Positions 47,750 through 58,569 of a stretch of DNA of 64,000 nucleotides are shown here, piece by piece. The notes beneath the pieces are model-generated. The model ran no database searches. It was given only the letters and a program-made list of their open reading frames with translations, and was not told the DNA's origin. A program made the position numbers and the translations under genes. The stretch is taken from assembly GCA_021018995.1 (NCBI GenBank), contig CM037590.1, forward strand, positions 40,116,287-40,180,286. The letters run 5' to 3'. Positions within the stretch are counted from its first letter, which is position 1. Each line of letters begins with the position of its first letter. The DNA comes from Chloranthus sessilifolius. Lineage: Eukaryota > Streptophyta > Magnoliopsida > Chloranthales > Chloranthaceae.

Positions 47750-48292
47750 ATCGGTGCACTGAGTCAGTTGGGTGCCATGTGCACATGCACAAGGTTGATC
47801 ATCGACTGTTAGAAAAAATATGATCTACGATAATTGATTTTGTGGGAAATGGAGAAATTTTTGGATGAAATACTTATACCTTTGACCCGTGAAATGAAGG
47901 GCATACATGTCCCAAAAAAAAACTTCTAAAACCCTAGAGAGACCGATGGATCCTTAAGAGGGGCTAGTGCTAAATGAGATCATGTGCAGTGTGACCCGTG
48001 TGATCGCGCGCACACACATGCATGCTAATGTTACCATGACATTAGCATCTCTTTTGTTCCATAGCCTCCTTGTAAGTTGTAGTGAAAAGGATGGCCGACA
48101 TAGATGTCCCAGAAAATACAAGAATAGAGGACTAGTAAAATGTTGGTTAACATGTGAAAATTGAGGTACGTGGTACAAATTGCGGAAACTGTGGACCAGC
48201 TGATTCCAAGTTTCCAACCAAGCAAAAGGTCAAAAATGTTCTCAGACATTTCATCATTTCACTGGAAAGCATTTTTGTAATTTTATCATTAC

Positions 48293-48326
<34 letters not shown>

Positions 48327-48840
48327 GATTCAACCTCTCACAAATGTCAAGTGCACATGATCATAGATTCAAACAGTCCATTCAAAGGGTAGCCCAGGAA
48401 AAAGATAGCCAATAAAGTTATATATATATATATATAATCATTTTAATGATGGATAAAGGGCAATTACCAGAAAAAATGCACCACAAATGCAAGCATAAGT
48501 CCGGCAACAATAACGTTGATCAGATGATTAGAATCGTCTGATCTGTGCAATTTTTGGGTTTTGTTGATTGATCGGACAGTTCTGATCTGTGCAAAAAATG
48601 TGGGAACTGCTACTGCAATTACTACAACAACTACTACTACTATTATGATCTACAAAAATAATGATCACAGATCCATGTTCTTCCCCTCTGCAACAAATAA
48701 GACAGGGCCTTGCTTTATGGGGAGCCAGACAAAAGAGAACAGTAGTGGACAGGACATGAGAAGGGGAGTAGAAGCCTTTTTGACAACCCCTCTTAAAACC
48801 CAGATTTAAAACCCCAGAATCCAGATGGCTTCTCTGCAAT
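47750..48840. other. Region upstream of the SOFL gene; microsatellites only
   Basis: Contains AGTTGGGTGCCATGTG (shared with 4732), an (ATT)n tract at 48289-48326 and a (TA)n tract at 48418-48436. No coding exon is supported. Confidence 0.5.
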
Positions 48841-48902
48841 TTGAATTCAAAACACTAGCTTTTTGTTGATGACAAGACAGAGAATTAAAGGAGTGCAAGA
48901 TG

Positions 48903-49402
48903 GTAAGTAGTTGGAGTAGTGCCTGAGTTTCCTATTTAAAGACATGGGTATTATATTCTCTCTCACTTTGTAACATGGGGCTCCCCTGATTTCTGCATTA
49001 AAAACTGCTTTTTTGTTTATGACAAACATATGCAATTAAATTTAGATTGCATTTTCAGCTGTGAATACAAACAAAATTTAAGCAAATTTTATTATTATTA
49101 TGTTTTCTTCAGATTTTGTGAACTTTGGTTCCATTATTCTTATGAAAAGTCAGAAATATAAATGTGTTTCAGGTGGTGAAAATTGATTCAGGTTATTAAA
49201 TATAAATGGTTTTTCTTTATATGTTCCAGTATGTGATGTGTCATGTTTTATTTTTTTTTCCTTTCTTTTGCATAGAAAGATACTTAGCTGATGAAGAGTC
49301 AGAGATATAAAGGCCTAAGGGCTAGTCCAGGTGGTGAAAGTTATTGATATATGTGTCTATTTAGATGACTAGTTTAAGAATTTGAGCATTATATTCTCTC
49401 AG
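48903..49402 (+). other. Candidate 5'UTR intron of the SOFL gene
   Basis: A strong donor (GATG|GTAAGTAG) and an acceptor after TATTCTCTCAG bracket 500 bp just upstream of the SOFL start codon. Inside, parts near 48930-48980 and 49140-49200 recur near 49360-49410 and 49290-49350, suggesting a local duplication. The intron is predicted only. Confidence 0.45.
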
Positions 49403-49454
49403 TTTGTTGGGTTCCTTCCCTTTGTATCTTCTCTTTCTCCCTCTCAATTGTATA

Positions 49455-49901
49455 ATGGAGTCTTCCCAACTCGTTGGAGGTGCAGAAGGATGTAGCAGCA
49501 GTGAATCTGGCTGGACCATGTATCTTGAGTCCCCTTTGCATGATGATGATGATGGTGATGATAAAGACGACAACCATGAAGGTGATGATGATGATGACAA
49601 CAACGACAATAGCACTGAGGATGATAGGAATGATGATGGTGGTGGTCATGATAGTGATGATTCTATGGCTTCTGATGCTTCCTCTGGTCCAAGTCATCGT
49701 AACCATCCATATAGGAATGGTGGGGATGGCAACGGCATCGGTCGCTCGAAGCGTGATGATGATGGTAACCGTAGGAAGCATGGATATTCATGCAAGAAAG
49801 TTCACAGGAAAGCCGAGAAGCAGCAAGATGAAGAAGGAAGGTTACAAGTAGAGAAACAAGAGTTACTTCAGATGGAAGATGGTAAATCTCTTGTTGCTTA
49901 G
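49455..49901 (+). CDS. SOFL: SOB FIVE-LIKE (SOFL) family protein
   Basis: 148 codons. Known SOFL members modulate cytokinin levels and responses; the biochemical role is not established. Motif A lies at residues 13-27 (CSSSESGWTMYLESP) and motif B at 66-80 (DSDDSMASDASSGPS), the two conserved SOFL boxes, in the usual order. Between them is a low-complexity Asp/Asn/Glu run (about 29-69). The tail is basic, with a possible nuclear signal (RSKRDDDGNRRK) and a short charged helix (KAEKQQDEEGRLQVEKQEL). The start at 49455 was chosen because MESSQLVGGAEG matches the family start; the longer frame from 49404 adds a hydrophobic stretch that relatives lack. GGTAAATC near 49881 could be a splice donor extending the C-terminus. 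Confidence in the family is high and in the gene end moderate. Confidence 0.85.
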   Translation: MESSQLVGGAEGCSSSESGWTMYLESPLHDDDDGDDKDDNHEGDDDDDNNDNSTEDDRNDDGGGHDSDDSMASDASSGPSHRNHPYRNGGDGNGIGRSKRDDDGNRRKHGYSCKKVHRKAEKQQDEEGRLQVEKQELLQMEDGKSLVA

Positions 49902-50625
49902 GAACCGGAAAAAATCATATATCGAAACGACTTCTGGCATCAACGGAAGGATCGGAAACTACATTCGTGGGCCAATTTTTTTTCTGGATAGGTCGAACTA
50001 CATGTTTTTTTTTCTTCATTTGCTTGTTGACATGTTCCTAGAAGTGTAGTATGTTGATATGTTCTCTAATTTTAATTTTAAGTGAAAATGGGTTGTCTTT
50101 AGTAGATACTTCTTCGTGATCATGCTTCACCTTCTATTTATTTTATTTTTTTCCTTGAGTGAGATGGAAATTCATGAAGGGGCTTAAGCATTAATCAGAG
50201 CTCTTGCTCGAAAACTATAAAGCAGACCAATTGCAAAAAGAGTGCATCCTAAAGGTGGGTGCTCTTAAGTGTAAGTATATATGGAAGTATGGACTGTATG
50301 GTTGCATGAAAAGATGCTCATGTATAAACCAATATGTGCAATCCGAATTCTTATGTCAAATGTGCTTTTGTTCCACTTTATGCCGTGATCCAGGCCTGTG
50401 TTATATGAACCATTAGTCAAGTTATTTTACAAGATAGAAGCCCATTAATCACAAGTTAACAGAAGCATGTGTCAGTACTCGGTAACAAATATTGATACGA
50501 ATTAACAATGTAGAAGTGTATATATAAGTATGTTAGACATGTTTGTTATTAGTTGTAGCTTGAGGGGGAATTATCAATATATTACGGGAAAAGATATAGT
50601 ATATAGACTAAAAAACTCTGGATGA
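49902..50625. other. SOFL 3' flank, no gene seen
   Basis: Probable 3'UTR followed by intergenic DNA. GCTTGAGGGGGAATTAT near 50560 resembles a polypurine tract, but no LTR could be paired with it. Confidence 0.45.
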
Positions 50626-50627
50626 GG

Positions 50628-50720
50628 GATTGGATCTTTGCCCCAGTGGTGATGCCCTCAAGCATGTAGCGTTGAGGTCAGGGGTTCAAAGCTCCTGCTT
50701 ACCTATCAAAAAAAAAACTT
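50628..50720 (+). mobile_element. SINE-like fragment with A tail
   Basis: TTTGCCCCAGTGGTGATGCC followed by GAGGTCAGGGGTTCAAAGC (B-box-like) and a short A run. This is consistent with a tRNA-derived SINE 5' part, but the boxes are imperfect. Confidence 0.4.
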
Positions 50721-51674
50721 TGGGTGAGCCATCTCCGTCCACAATTGGACGGCCATGGCTAAAAAAATTCACGCCAACTGGATTTACCTCACTATCCAAC
50801 CAATCACTTTTGCATGGTCAGCAAAACTATGGGCAAAAGCCTACAAAATTGCACATTCATCTTATTGGTAAGGATCGGCACATCAGGATGAGTTTGGGCT
50901 ATGACCCGTCAACTGGATGATCCTTCTGATGATGGGCAGGAAACACTGATTGGGAGCATCCAAGTTTATGATAACTTTTTGTTTGCGCTAGACTCAAATA
51001 GATGAGAGCCTGTATGTAAAACACACATGTAGGATGGTCAATCTAGTTGAGAGTGAGCTGACACAAAAAAGAAAAAAGAAAAGGCACCCCCAAGCTAAAA
51101 CCAAAAAAATAAAAAACCACTTTGAATCTCAATAGTCAGATGGAAGATATCAAAATTTACAAAAAGAATACGAAACTTTGTTGAAAGCAGTCTTCCTCAT
51201 AAAATGAAAATATCTGAAGCAAACAAAGTTCTTGATATAAAGAAGTTCTTAAGGGAACACAGAACTCAACCTTTAATGAATTCAGGTTTCACGTGTAGGG
51301 ACTTCGGTGACTCATAAATTTTGATATACCTATTATTCTGAGACATAGAATCTGTTTATTAAGCTTTAGATAAAGTTATAGTCCAAGCAATTATTTTCTA
51401 CAAATAGTGTACGGCTTTCAGCATGCATACCTAGATTTTCAGTTTACCTCAGTCAACTCGACCAGCTCACAAAACAAACTGAAAGAAAAATAAGTGACTC
51501 ATTATGTTCAAATTGAAGAAAACTTCATCTCTGTCTCCTTGTGAATACTATTTCATTAAAAATTCATACTGAATGATATAAAAATGAATCTACAAGTACC
51601 TGTCTAGTCTTCGGTTTTTATTTTTTATAAAGGGAATAAAAAAGTTATGGACAACGAATTGATAGGAAACCCTG
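50721..51674. other. Intergenic DNA, no gene seen
   Basis: No exon, RNA gene or complete element recognised. Confidence 0.5.
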
Positions 51675-51950
51675 GGTTCAAATCTGAAGTCTATCTTTCG
51701 ATGTCCAAATTTGATTCAGCCAATTCAATTAAGGACTTGCAATCTCGTGAAAATCAAGCAGGTCGGGGTTCAAATCTGAAGTCTATCTTTTGATATCCAA
51801 ATTTGATTCAGCCAATTCAGTTAAGGACTTGCAATCTCATGAAAATCGAGCAGGTCGAGGTTCAAATCTGAAGTCTATCTTTTGATGTTCAAATTTGACT
51901 CAGCAAATTCAATTAAGTATTTGCAATATTATGAAAATTGACGAAGTCGA
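51675..51950. repeat. 92-bp tandem repeat, three copies
   Basis: Units start at 51675, 51767 and 51859 with GGTTCAAATCTGAAGTCTAT and include CCAAATTTGATTCAGCCAAT and GACTTGCAATCTC. The first two copies are nearly identical and the third is more diverged. Each unit opens with a pol III B-box-like GGTTCAAATC. Confidence 0.92.
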
Positions 51951-52511
51951 TCATTTACGCAGCCAAAAGTTCATTAAATATCAGTGTTTTTTATTTGTTA
52001 CATGTAGACCAGCCAAAGATATTCAAATCAGTGAGTGCCATCAAGTAGCTACCCATCCAAAGTCATTTTAGTTGATGCAAAAATAAGTTTCCATAGAGCT
52101 ACGGATCTATGGTGCAAGCCACTAGCAAAAAAATCCAATGCAGCTGATTCTAAAGGTAAAATATAGAAGGCGTAAACAGGTCATTCCATGTTTCTGAAGA
52201 TTTTGCAGAATATGTAAACCATATAAATGATGTTTTAGAATTTAAAACTTGTAGGAACACGATTTCGAATAACATTACAACATACTATTTCAGCACCCTA
52301 AAATGACCGTAGTACATCCAAATTATTAATCTTCAAAAAAGAAGCTTTAAAGTTTAAAGTAACCTCTAATGCAGCAAGCCCTGCCTTTCAACAGCTACAA
52401 CAAACACAAAATTGCATAGCCAACAATTCAACGGACTTTGGCTCCAAAGCAGACATTATTACTATTATTGAGGACGGTCACTTCATTGAGTAGAAGATAC
52501 CCATGTGAAGC
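51951..52511 (-). terminator. 6PGDH 3' flank with candidate polyadenylation signals
   Basis: Downstream of the TGA at 52512 the minus strand has AATAAT motifs near 52470-52453, usable as plant polyadenylation signals. The remainder to 51951 has no gene. Confidence 0.4.
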
Positions 52512-53981
52512 TCAGTTCTGCAACTGTCTAGCGGTCTTGAACCACTCAGTATGGAAGGAACCAGGTATATCGGTCCTCTCGTAAGTATGAGCTCCAAAAT
52601 AATCCCTTTGAGCTTGAACTAAATTAGCAGGCAGCCTTTCCCTCCTATAACTGTCAAAATAAGCCAGACTGGCCGACATACCTGGAGTACTAATTCCTGA
52701 ATTGATAGCAAGACAAACAACTCTGCGCCATGCAGACTGTCTATCGGCAATCTCCTTCGCAAACTCCGGATCCAAAAGGAGATTCGATAGATCTGAGTTC
52801 CTATCATATGCCCTCTTGATCCGGTCCAAGAACACAGCTCGAATAATGCAACCCCCCTTCCAAATCCTTGCTAACTCCCCCAATTTCAAGTCCCATCCCT
52901 TCTCAACGCTCTTTGCACGGATAAGATTCATCCCCTGTGCGTAACTACATATCTTTGATGCATAAAGAGCCTGCCTTACGTCATTGATCAACTTCTCCTT
53001 ATCCACAGTCTCAGAACTTGAGATGTCACTAAAACCACTAGACTCAAAAACTTTGGCCGCTTCGATCCTTTCCTCCTTCAACCCACTAAGGAATCTTGCA
53101 TCCAAAGAAGTTGCAATTGTTGGAGCCGCGACAGATAGATCAGCAGCTTGTTGGACGGTCCATTTACCAGTTCCCTTCATGCCAGTCTTGTCCAAAACCT
53201 TGTCTACTAAATACCCATCACCCTTATCATCCCTGATTTTGAAAATATCTGCCGTGATCTCAATCAAGAAGCTCAGTAGCTCTCCCTTGTTCCATTCTGA
53301 GAAAACACCATGCAACTCTTCATTCGAAAGTTTCCCAACTGATTTCAACACGTCATAAGCTTCGGCAATTAACTGCATATCTCCATATTCAATGCCATTG
53401 TGGATCATTTTAACGAAATTGCCTGATCCTCCTTTGCCTATATATGTAACACAAGGGCCACTGTCTGGGACTTGAGCGGCCACCTTGATAAGGATATCTT
53501 CGATGTTCTTGTAAGCTTCAAAGGACCCTCCAGGCATCAAAGAAGGCCCATTCCGGGCACCCTCTTCTCCTCCTGAGACGCCCATTCCAAGATAAAGGAG
53601 ACCCAATTCTCCCATGGATTTCTCTCTCCTTTCTGTGTTCTCGTACCATTCATTGCCTCCATCAATTATACAATCACCTTTTTCCAAGTAAACAGAGAGT
53701 GTCTTGATGGTTTGGTCAACAGGGGCACCAGCCTTCACAAGCATGATTATGACACGTGGTTGCTGGATCGAAAGGACGAAGGCTTCAGGGTCATGGAAGC
53801 CGAAGAGGGGGAGATTTCCTTCCTGTTTGGCTCGCTCAACGGTTTCATCAACTTTGGAGGTGGTTCTATTGTAGACAGAGATGGGGAATCCTTTATCAGC
53901 AATGTTGAGGGCAAGGTTTTGGCCCATGACAGCCAATCCAGCGAGGCCAATTCGCGAGAAGTTTGAGGAGGGAGTAGCCAT
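52512..53981 (-). CDS. PGD: 6-phosphogluconate dehydrogenase, decarboxylating
   Basis: Oxidises 6-phosphogluconate to ribulose 5-phosphate and CO2 with NADP+, the third step of the oxidative pentose phosphate pathway. The frame is 489 codons, intronless and intact, the usual plant length. Visible motifs: Rossmann loop GLAGLAVMG (12-20), NRT for the NADP phosphate (38-40), GGNEWY (108-113), VSGGEEGAR (135-143), KMIHNGIEY with the catalytic lysine and glutamate (191-199), KGTGKWT (269-276), and the C-terminal RDYFGAHTYER (459-469). The start at 53981 (MATPSSNFSRIGLAG) was chosen because the frame upstream enters a splice acceptor and lacks homology. There is no clear plastid transit peptide, and the end, RQLQN, is not a peroxisomal signal, so a cytosolic form is likely; plastid dual targeting is not excluded. 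Confidence 0.97.
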   Translation of the reverse strand: MATPSSNFSRIGLAGLAVMGQNLALNIADKGFPISVYNRTTSKVDETVERAKQEGNLPLFGFHDPEAFVLSIQQPRVIIMLVKAGAPVDQTIKTLSVYLEKGDCIIDGGNEWYENTERREKSMGELGLLYLGMGVSGGEEGARNGPSLMPGGSFEAYKNIEDILIKVAAQVPDSGPCVTYIGKGGSGNFVKMIHNGIEYGDMQLIAEAYDVLKSVGKLSNEELHGVFSEWNKGELLSFLIEITADIFKIRDDKGDGYLVDKVLDKTGMKGTGKWTVQQAADLSVAAPTIATSLDARFLSGLKEERIEAAKVFESSGFSDISSSETVDKEKLINDVRQALYASKICSYAQGMNLIRAKSVEKGWDLKLGELARIWKGGCIIRAVFLDRIKRAYDRNSDLSNLLLDPEFAKEIADRQSAWRRVVCLAINSGISTPGMSASLAYFDSYRRERLPANLVQAQRDYFGAHTYERTDIPGSFHTEWFKTARQLQN

Positions 53982-53989
53982 TACTATTC

Positions 53990-56074
53990 CTGAATATAGA
54001 TGATAAATGTCAGGGAGGGAGATGGCGAACCAAATAAGAAATGTAACAAAAGGAGAAGAGAAAACCCCATAAGGCAACAATAAGAGATCCGAATCAGGAT
54101 TCTATAATATTAAATTGTAAGATATTGGACATTTCTAGAAAATATGATTGAAATATTATTTTTTTAAATAAGTAAAAATAAGTTATGGCAAAGTCAATTT
54201 TAACACTCCATATCAAATTAGAGTAATAGTATAACATTTCAATCTACTAATCAGCTATAAAGAGCAGCTTGGCTATAAGTTAAAAATCAAGCCTCAATAT
54301 TACTGGCAATCCTATTTCATCTTCCTCAATGTATAAGATGAAATTAACTTCAAAGAATAAACAATCATATACGGTACACCATTTCGATTTTGAGCAAAGC
54401 ATATTATGGATCAAACTTGTTCGCATTATTTTAATGACAATAATTCTAAAATAGCACAATGATCTTAAACAAATTTTTTCTTCAAAAATGTTGGGAATCT
54501 AAAATCAGAATTCTGAAGGTATCTTCAGAGAAATTCACCAAAACAATTGCAATTTTAATATTTATGAATGAAATTCACGCAGGAGAAAACCATCCTCCCC
54601 CCCCCCCACCAACACACACAAAACAAAACAAAAATAATAATAATAATAATCCTTGGAATCTTCACTTAAAATTCACCAAAAGGTAAAACTAACAGACTAC
54701 TAACTCTCATAGATTAAACAAATATGATTATTAAAGAGCATCTACTATATATATATAACCGCACACATGAACGTCATCCACCCAACCCATTCACGCACCT
54801 AAAGGCAGGGGTGTAGCCAGGTAGAGAGTGTGAGAGGAATGGGGGTTGTAGCATAATAGGCTTCTTATAAAAGCCTTCTTCCATGTGCAAGTTCCCAAAT
54901 CTCAGTGCAAAAGCCCCCAAATCTGCAGTAAAACAACTATAAACATTTGTCGACCATTGCTACCCCCTACCAGAAGAAAATCCTAGCTATGCCCCTGCCT
55001 AAAGCTGAAACCCACCTCATGCACACACATCTACGATCACAAGCAAGCACACAGTCGTGCATACATTCGCATTTAACGAAACGCTTCCCACATTTTTTTT
55101 AAAAACTAATTCAAAGCATTGATGAGTACTCGGAAACCAAAAAAAAAAACAACAACAGCGTAAAATCATAAAAGTTTAGGAAGAAATTTAATTTAACAGA
55201 CGATTCCTATCACCTGCTCTATCTCATTAAACTAAAATGTAGTGCCTAATGATCTCTAAGAAGCTATTTACATGTCAGAAACTGAAATTTGCAGGTACCA
55301 ATGCCCCAGATATCTGCACATTTCAGCTTTTGCCAAAAGATTGATGGAGGGACAGACACCTTCTAAGATGAACCTCCTTACGAGCCACTATTAGTTCATG
55401 TGGTGCCACATGGCATACATCTTAGATCAATCCAAGTATTCCACGTGGATGAGCATCATCTGTACTACACTCAATCCAAAAATTAACCCAAGGATTTCTC
55501 ATACAAAATCATAGAACTTTAATACGGACCATTAGCAGATAGGAACAACGGGCTATATTAAAATGCAACCATCGGATGGTTCAAAACCTCCAAATTAGTG
55601 TGGCTTTTGGGCATCAATTCATATGGAAATATGAGCTACCACTTTGATTTCCCTGATCTAATATTAACTTCATTTTGAAGGGTATAACACTAAGAATCCT
55701 GTAGAAAAATCTACTATTAAACACAATCCGTACCTTGTTTATTGCCATAATTCTTTTTTTTTTTTTTAGTTCCATTTACCCAAACAAGGAAATTGATTAA
55801 ACCGAATCGTTCAACACCTTAAGGTCAACGGCCAAAGCAAGAGAAAATTCTAACATCTGATACTCTAATGTGTTTTTTCAATTAAACCAACCCAAAAATA
55901 AAAAATAAAAGATCACACTCAAGCATACTGAAAAAAAAAAAAAAAAACAACCCAGATATATTTTTTTTCTCAAATAATGGATTCAAGTAATTGAACCTAC
56001 AAACAATGAAAAAGCTAAGAGAAAGTATATCATGCTAGGCATCAAAATTCAAAAACGGAAAAAAGGACACAAAC
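53990..56074 (-). other. PGD: Probable 5'UTR intron of 6PGDH
   Basis: A donor TCACAG|GTTTGT at 56074 and an acceptor CTATATTCAG ending at 53990 bracket 2.1 kb. The acceptor lies 8 nt before the ATG. The intron carries a hAT MITE (54806-54997), a C8 run then AAT repeats near 54598-54650, and otherwise AT-rich sequence. 5'UTR introns are known in plant 6PGDH genes; this one is inferred from splice signals only. Confidence 0.6.
54806..54997. mobile_element. hAT-type MITE in the 6PGDH 5'UTR intron
   Basis: 192 bp. It begins CAGGGGTGTAGCCAGG and ends CCTAGCTATGCCCCTG, flanked by CCTAAAGG and CCTAAAGC (7 of 8). An 8-bp duplication and CAGGG start are hAT hallmarks. No ORF is present. Confidence 0.82.
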
Positions 56075-56150
56075 CTGTGATTTCGTTACTCCCACGGATC
56101 CAAGCGATCTGAAGAGTGCTGTAAAAGGGTTCTTCGATTCCTAATTTATA
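56075..56150 (-). promoter_or_regulatory. Candidate 6PGDH first exon and TATA box
   Basis: TATAAAT on the minus strand (56150-56144) lies about 70 bp upstream of the predicted 5'UTR donor. This leaves room for a short non-coding first exon of about 40 nt beginning around 56115. The transcription start is inferred. Confidence 0.45.
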
Positions 56151-56159
56151 AGAACATGA

Positions 56160-57540
56160 AAAAATTAAATAAATAAATAAAAAGATTCAGTGCTTTTTCT
56201 TGACCAACACCACGCCGTCGGTAACAACATTGTTTAAAGAGCTTTTATCACCTGTAAGTTGCTTATATTATTTATTAGTAGGTAAGATGATTATAGCCAC
56301 AAGATGTTAGTAATCGCTGACATCAAGGCATCTATCAATATATCTTTTCGTGATTCGTTCTCTTCCTTACGAAGATCCAATCATTTTTACCACAATCGTT
56401 GAAGTATATATTCTAAAATGTATGCGTTAGACAACCGATCCTCGCCTATCAGCTCCAACTTTCCCTCGAGGATTCGTAATGTTTGACTATGGCGCACGGC
56501 CCGTCCACCGGCATCCCGAATTCATACTGCTTAGTGCTTCCAGTGTAGACTCTAAGACGCACACGGACATCAAGAGCCTCAAATACCGGCCTCTTCCACC
56601 TTATTATGCATACCTTAAGATCCGTGGCTTGTGGACAGACGCCGCACCATGTACAAACTCAGGCTTGAGAATAGGAGTGTCAATCCGACCGTCAACCGTG
56701 TGATCGTGTGAATCTCATTGCATACGGTCCTTGGTACGGGGTCAAAGTACGCTATACTCGGTGGTTTGCCAATAATAGACCTGGCAATAGGTCAAATATT
56801 GACACATCTCGTCAAAGGTCAAATTCTTGTGCGGGAGTAGGCATTTGGTACACGACCAGAGAACTGCTGGCGGCGCTCCGGCCGATCTTATTCCACCAAA
56901 CTTAGTAAATATAAGGATTCCTTGGTGCACAAATTAGTCAAAGGACAAATATGTACTTTCACCGGGCACATGCTCATTAATAGCTGTGTACCACCCGATG
57001 CTGCACTTCTTTGACCAAAGGAGATTGACCTGACAGGTGACGCAAGTAACATTAAGTCATCTTTAAAACATTGCAACCAATGTACCCATGTATTTCATAG
57101 AGGACAATTTTTATGCTGATAAAGTGTAGGGCGAATGAATGCAAGTTGGTGCAACCAGTCATGTCACGCCACATCACCCATATACACTTTGTCCTCAACA
57201 ACAAATATGTCATCCGTTTATAATATTTTTACTCATTTGGCGTTGCTCTGGGGCTTAAGAGTCATTCTTGACTCTGATGGAGAGCTCTAGGACTCCAGAG
57301 AGCGTGTTTAGTAAGCCAACGTTAAGACGGTGCAGGTGGGGGAGCTGGAACAAAGTTGCAGGCAATGGTGGACCAAGTTAAGGTCCAAAATGGGCATATG
57401 CCCACCGTCACTTAAAACGATAAAAAAAATGTTGTTTCCTACGAAAAATCATTCATACTTGACACTTATTTTTTTTTAATATATCCAAGTAAGTATGTAA
57501 GTTAGCACACCATATGCTAACTCTATCAAGCTTTTAACGA
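56160..57540. other. Intergenic island of unusual composition, function unknown
   Basis: From about 56430 to 57060 the sequence is richer in C and G than its surroundings (GCGCACGGCCCGTCCACCGG, GGCGGCGCTCCGGCCGATC). It has short frames on both strands, none longer than 75 codons. I do not recognise a gene, an element or organelle DNA in it. From 57100 to 57540 there is ordinary intergenic DNA with a GGGCATATGCCCACC fragment. Confidence 0.4.
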
Positions 57541-57544
57541 TCTG

Positions 57545-57640
57545 ATAGGTGGGTTATGATCTCAAGATTTATCGTGCGAAAGTTTGGGATGAACCATCGT
57601 CTGATTCAAGGCAATCAATAGTGCTAAAATTAGAACCATC
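57545..57640. mobile_element. Local palindromic MITE family, right half only
   Basis: ATGATCTCAAGATTTATCGTGC, trimmed here to its recognisable right-end layout, is followed by TTTGGGATGAACCATCG and AAGGCAATCAAT, as in the right end of the copies at 43606 and 44165. Confidence 0.5.
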
Positions 57641-57794
57641 AGTTTTTGAGATTGAATCTTGGTTGCAAATACCAATACCTTTTCTTTAATATTATAAAGC
57701 GAGGAGATGAATTTCGTTTGGCGTAATAATTGGGCAGAGTTATATTCACACCAAGGGTTTGCTTTCTCACCCACCTCTCAAGTAGACATGCATG

Positions 57795-58108
57795 ACCGCC
57801 TTTGGATTAAATTATGGAGATCATTTTTCATCTCCATCTTCCACACAATGAATCTATAGATCATAGACGTACTATCAGACGTTTAATTTTTTATTACACC
57901 TGAAACACATCTAAAAAACTAACCCTAAAATCATGTTTTAGCATGATATGTGTCACATGATTTGAGGTCACTTTTGGGATTCTGTGCTATGTATGATAAA
58001 AAGTTGAAAGTTGACTGTTAAGTGGTAAGCCCATGATCTCTACATCCATTGTGCGGAAGATGGGGACGAAAAACACTCTTTATCATTTGATTCATAAGAA
58101 ATAAATGC
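57795..58108. mobile_element. Local palindromic MITE family, copy 3
   Basis: Left: GATTAAATTATGGAGATC, then CATCTTCCACACAATGAATC. Right: TCCATTGTGCGGAAGATG, then ATCATTTGATTCATAAG. The halves are complementary. The centre contains CATGTTTTAGCATGATATG, shared with the other copies. Confidence 0.72.
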
Positions 58109-58257
58109 ATAACAGCTGGAGGAGGTGGAATGAAACAATAGCCTTTTTGGGTGAGTAATAAAAGCATAAGGGATTAAGGGGTACTTTATTTACAATGATA
58201 GTTTTAAAAAAATTGTAGTGTTCCCAAATCCCAATAATGATACCCATTCCAAACCTC

Positions 58258-58280
58258 TCTCTCTCTCTCTCTCTCTCTCG
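58258..58280. repeat. (CT)n microsatellite
   Basis: About eleven CT units. Confidence 0.95.
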
Positions 58281-58394
58281 TCACATATATAACATGACCA
58301 AACTACTATAATTCTATAAAGAGTTTTACACCATGTAAAAATATAATCCCGTCCCATTTGCTCTCCTTTATTTAGAATACATTTTTTTTTTTAA

Positions 58395-58565
58395 TCAAGC
58401 GATAGAAGATCATTTTTCATCCAAATGATATAATAAGAGTACCATCAGACGATCATTTTTTCTTTCATGTACCACACTAATTCAAAAGAAACCTTAAAAT
58501 TATGTTTGAACATTAACATGTTCCATGCGATTTTATGATCATATTTTGAGATGTGTATCACATGA
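58395..58565. mobile_element. Local palindromic MITE family, left half
   Basis: AGAAGATCATTTTTCATCC, then ACCATCAGACGATCATTTT and AAAATTATGTTTGAACATTA, match the left and central parts of 57795-58108. No right half follows. Confidence 0.5.
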
Positions 58566-58569
58566 AATT

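Noticed and set aside
49389-49851. ORFs of 84-130 codons overlapping the SOFL gene
   Set aside because: They are low-complexity readings of the GAT-rich acidic tract in other frames; only the 49455 frame has SOFL motifs.
50500-50600. Possible Ty1/copia 3' end (GCTTGAGGGGGAATTAT)
   Set aside because: No LTR pair, target duplication or copia coding sequence was found near it.
51675-51950. Possible tRNA genes because of GGTTCAAATC boxes
   Set aside because: No A box, acceptor stem or anticodon arm can be formed around them.
52702-53966. Several ORFs of 62-124 codons on the plus strand, and one frame-shifted minus-strand ORF
   Set aside because: They lie wholly within the 6PGDH coding sequence and are shadows of it.
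57355-57415. GGTGGACCAAGTTAAGG...GGGCATATGCCCACC as a separate hAT element
   Set aside because: Only one end-like phrase is present and no second end or duplication could be paired with it.
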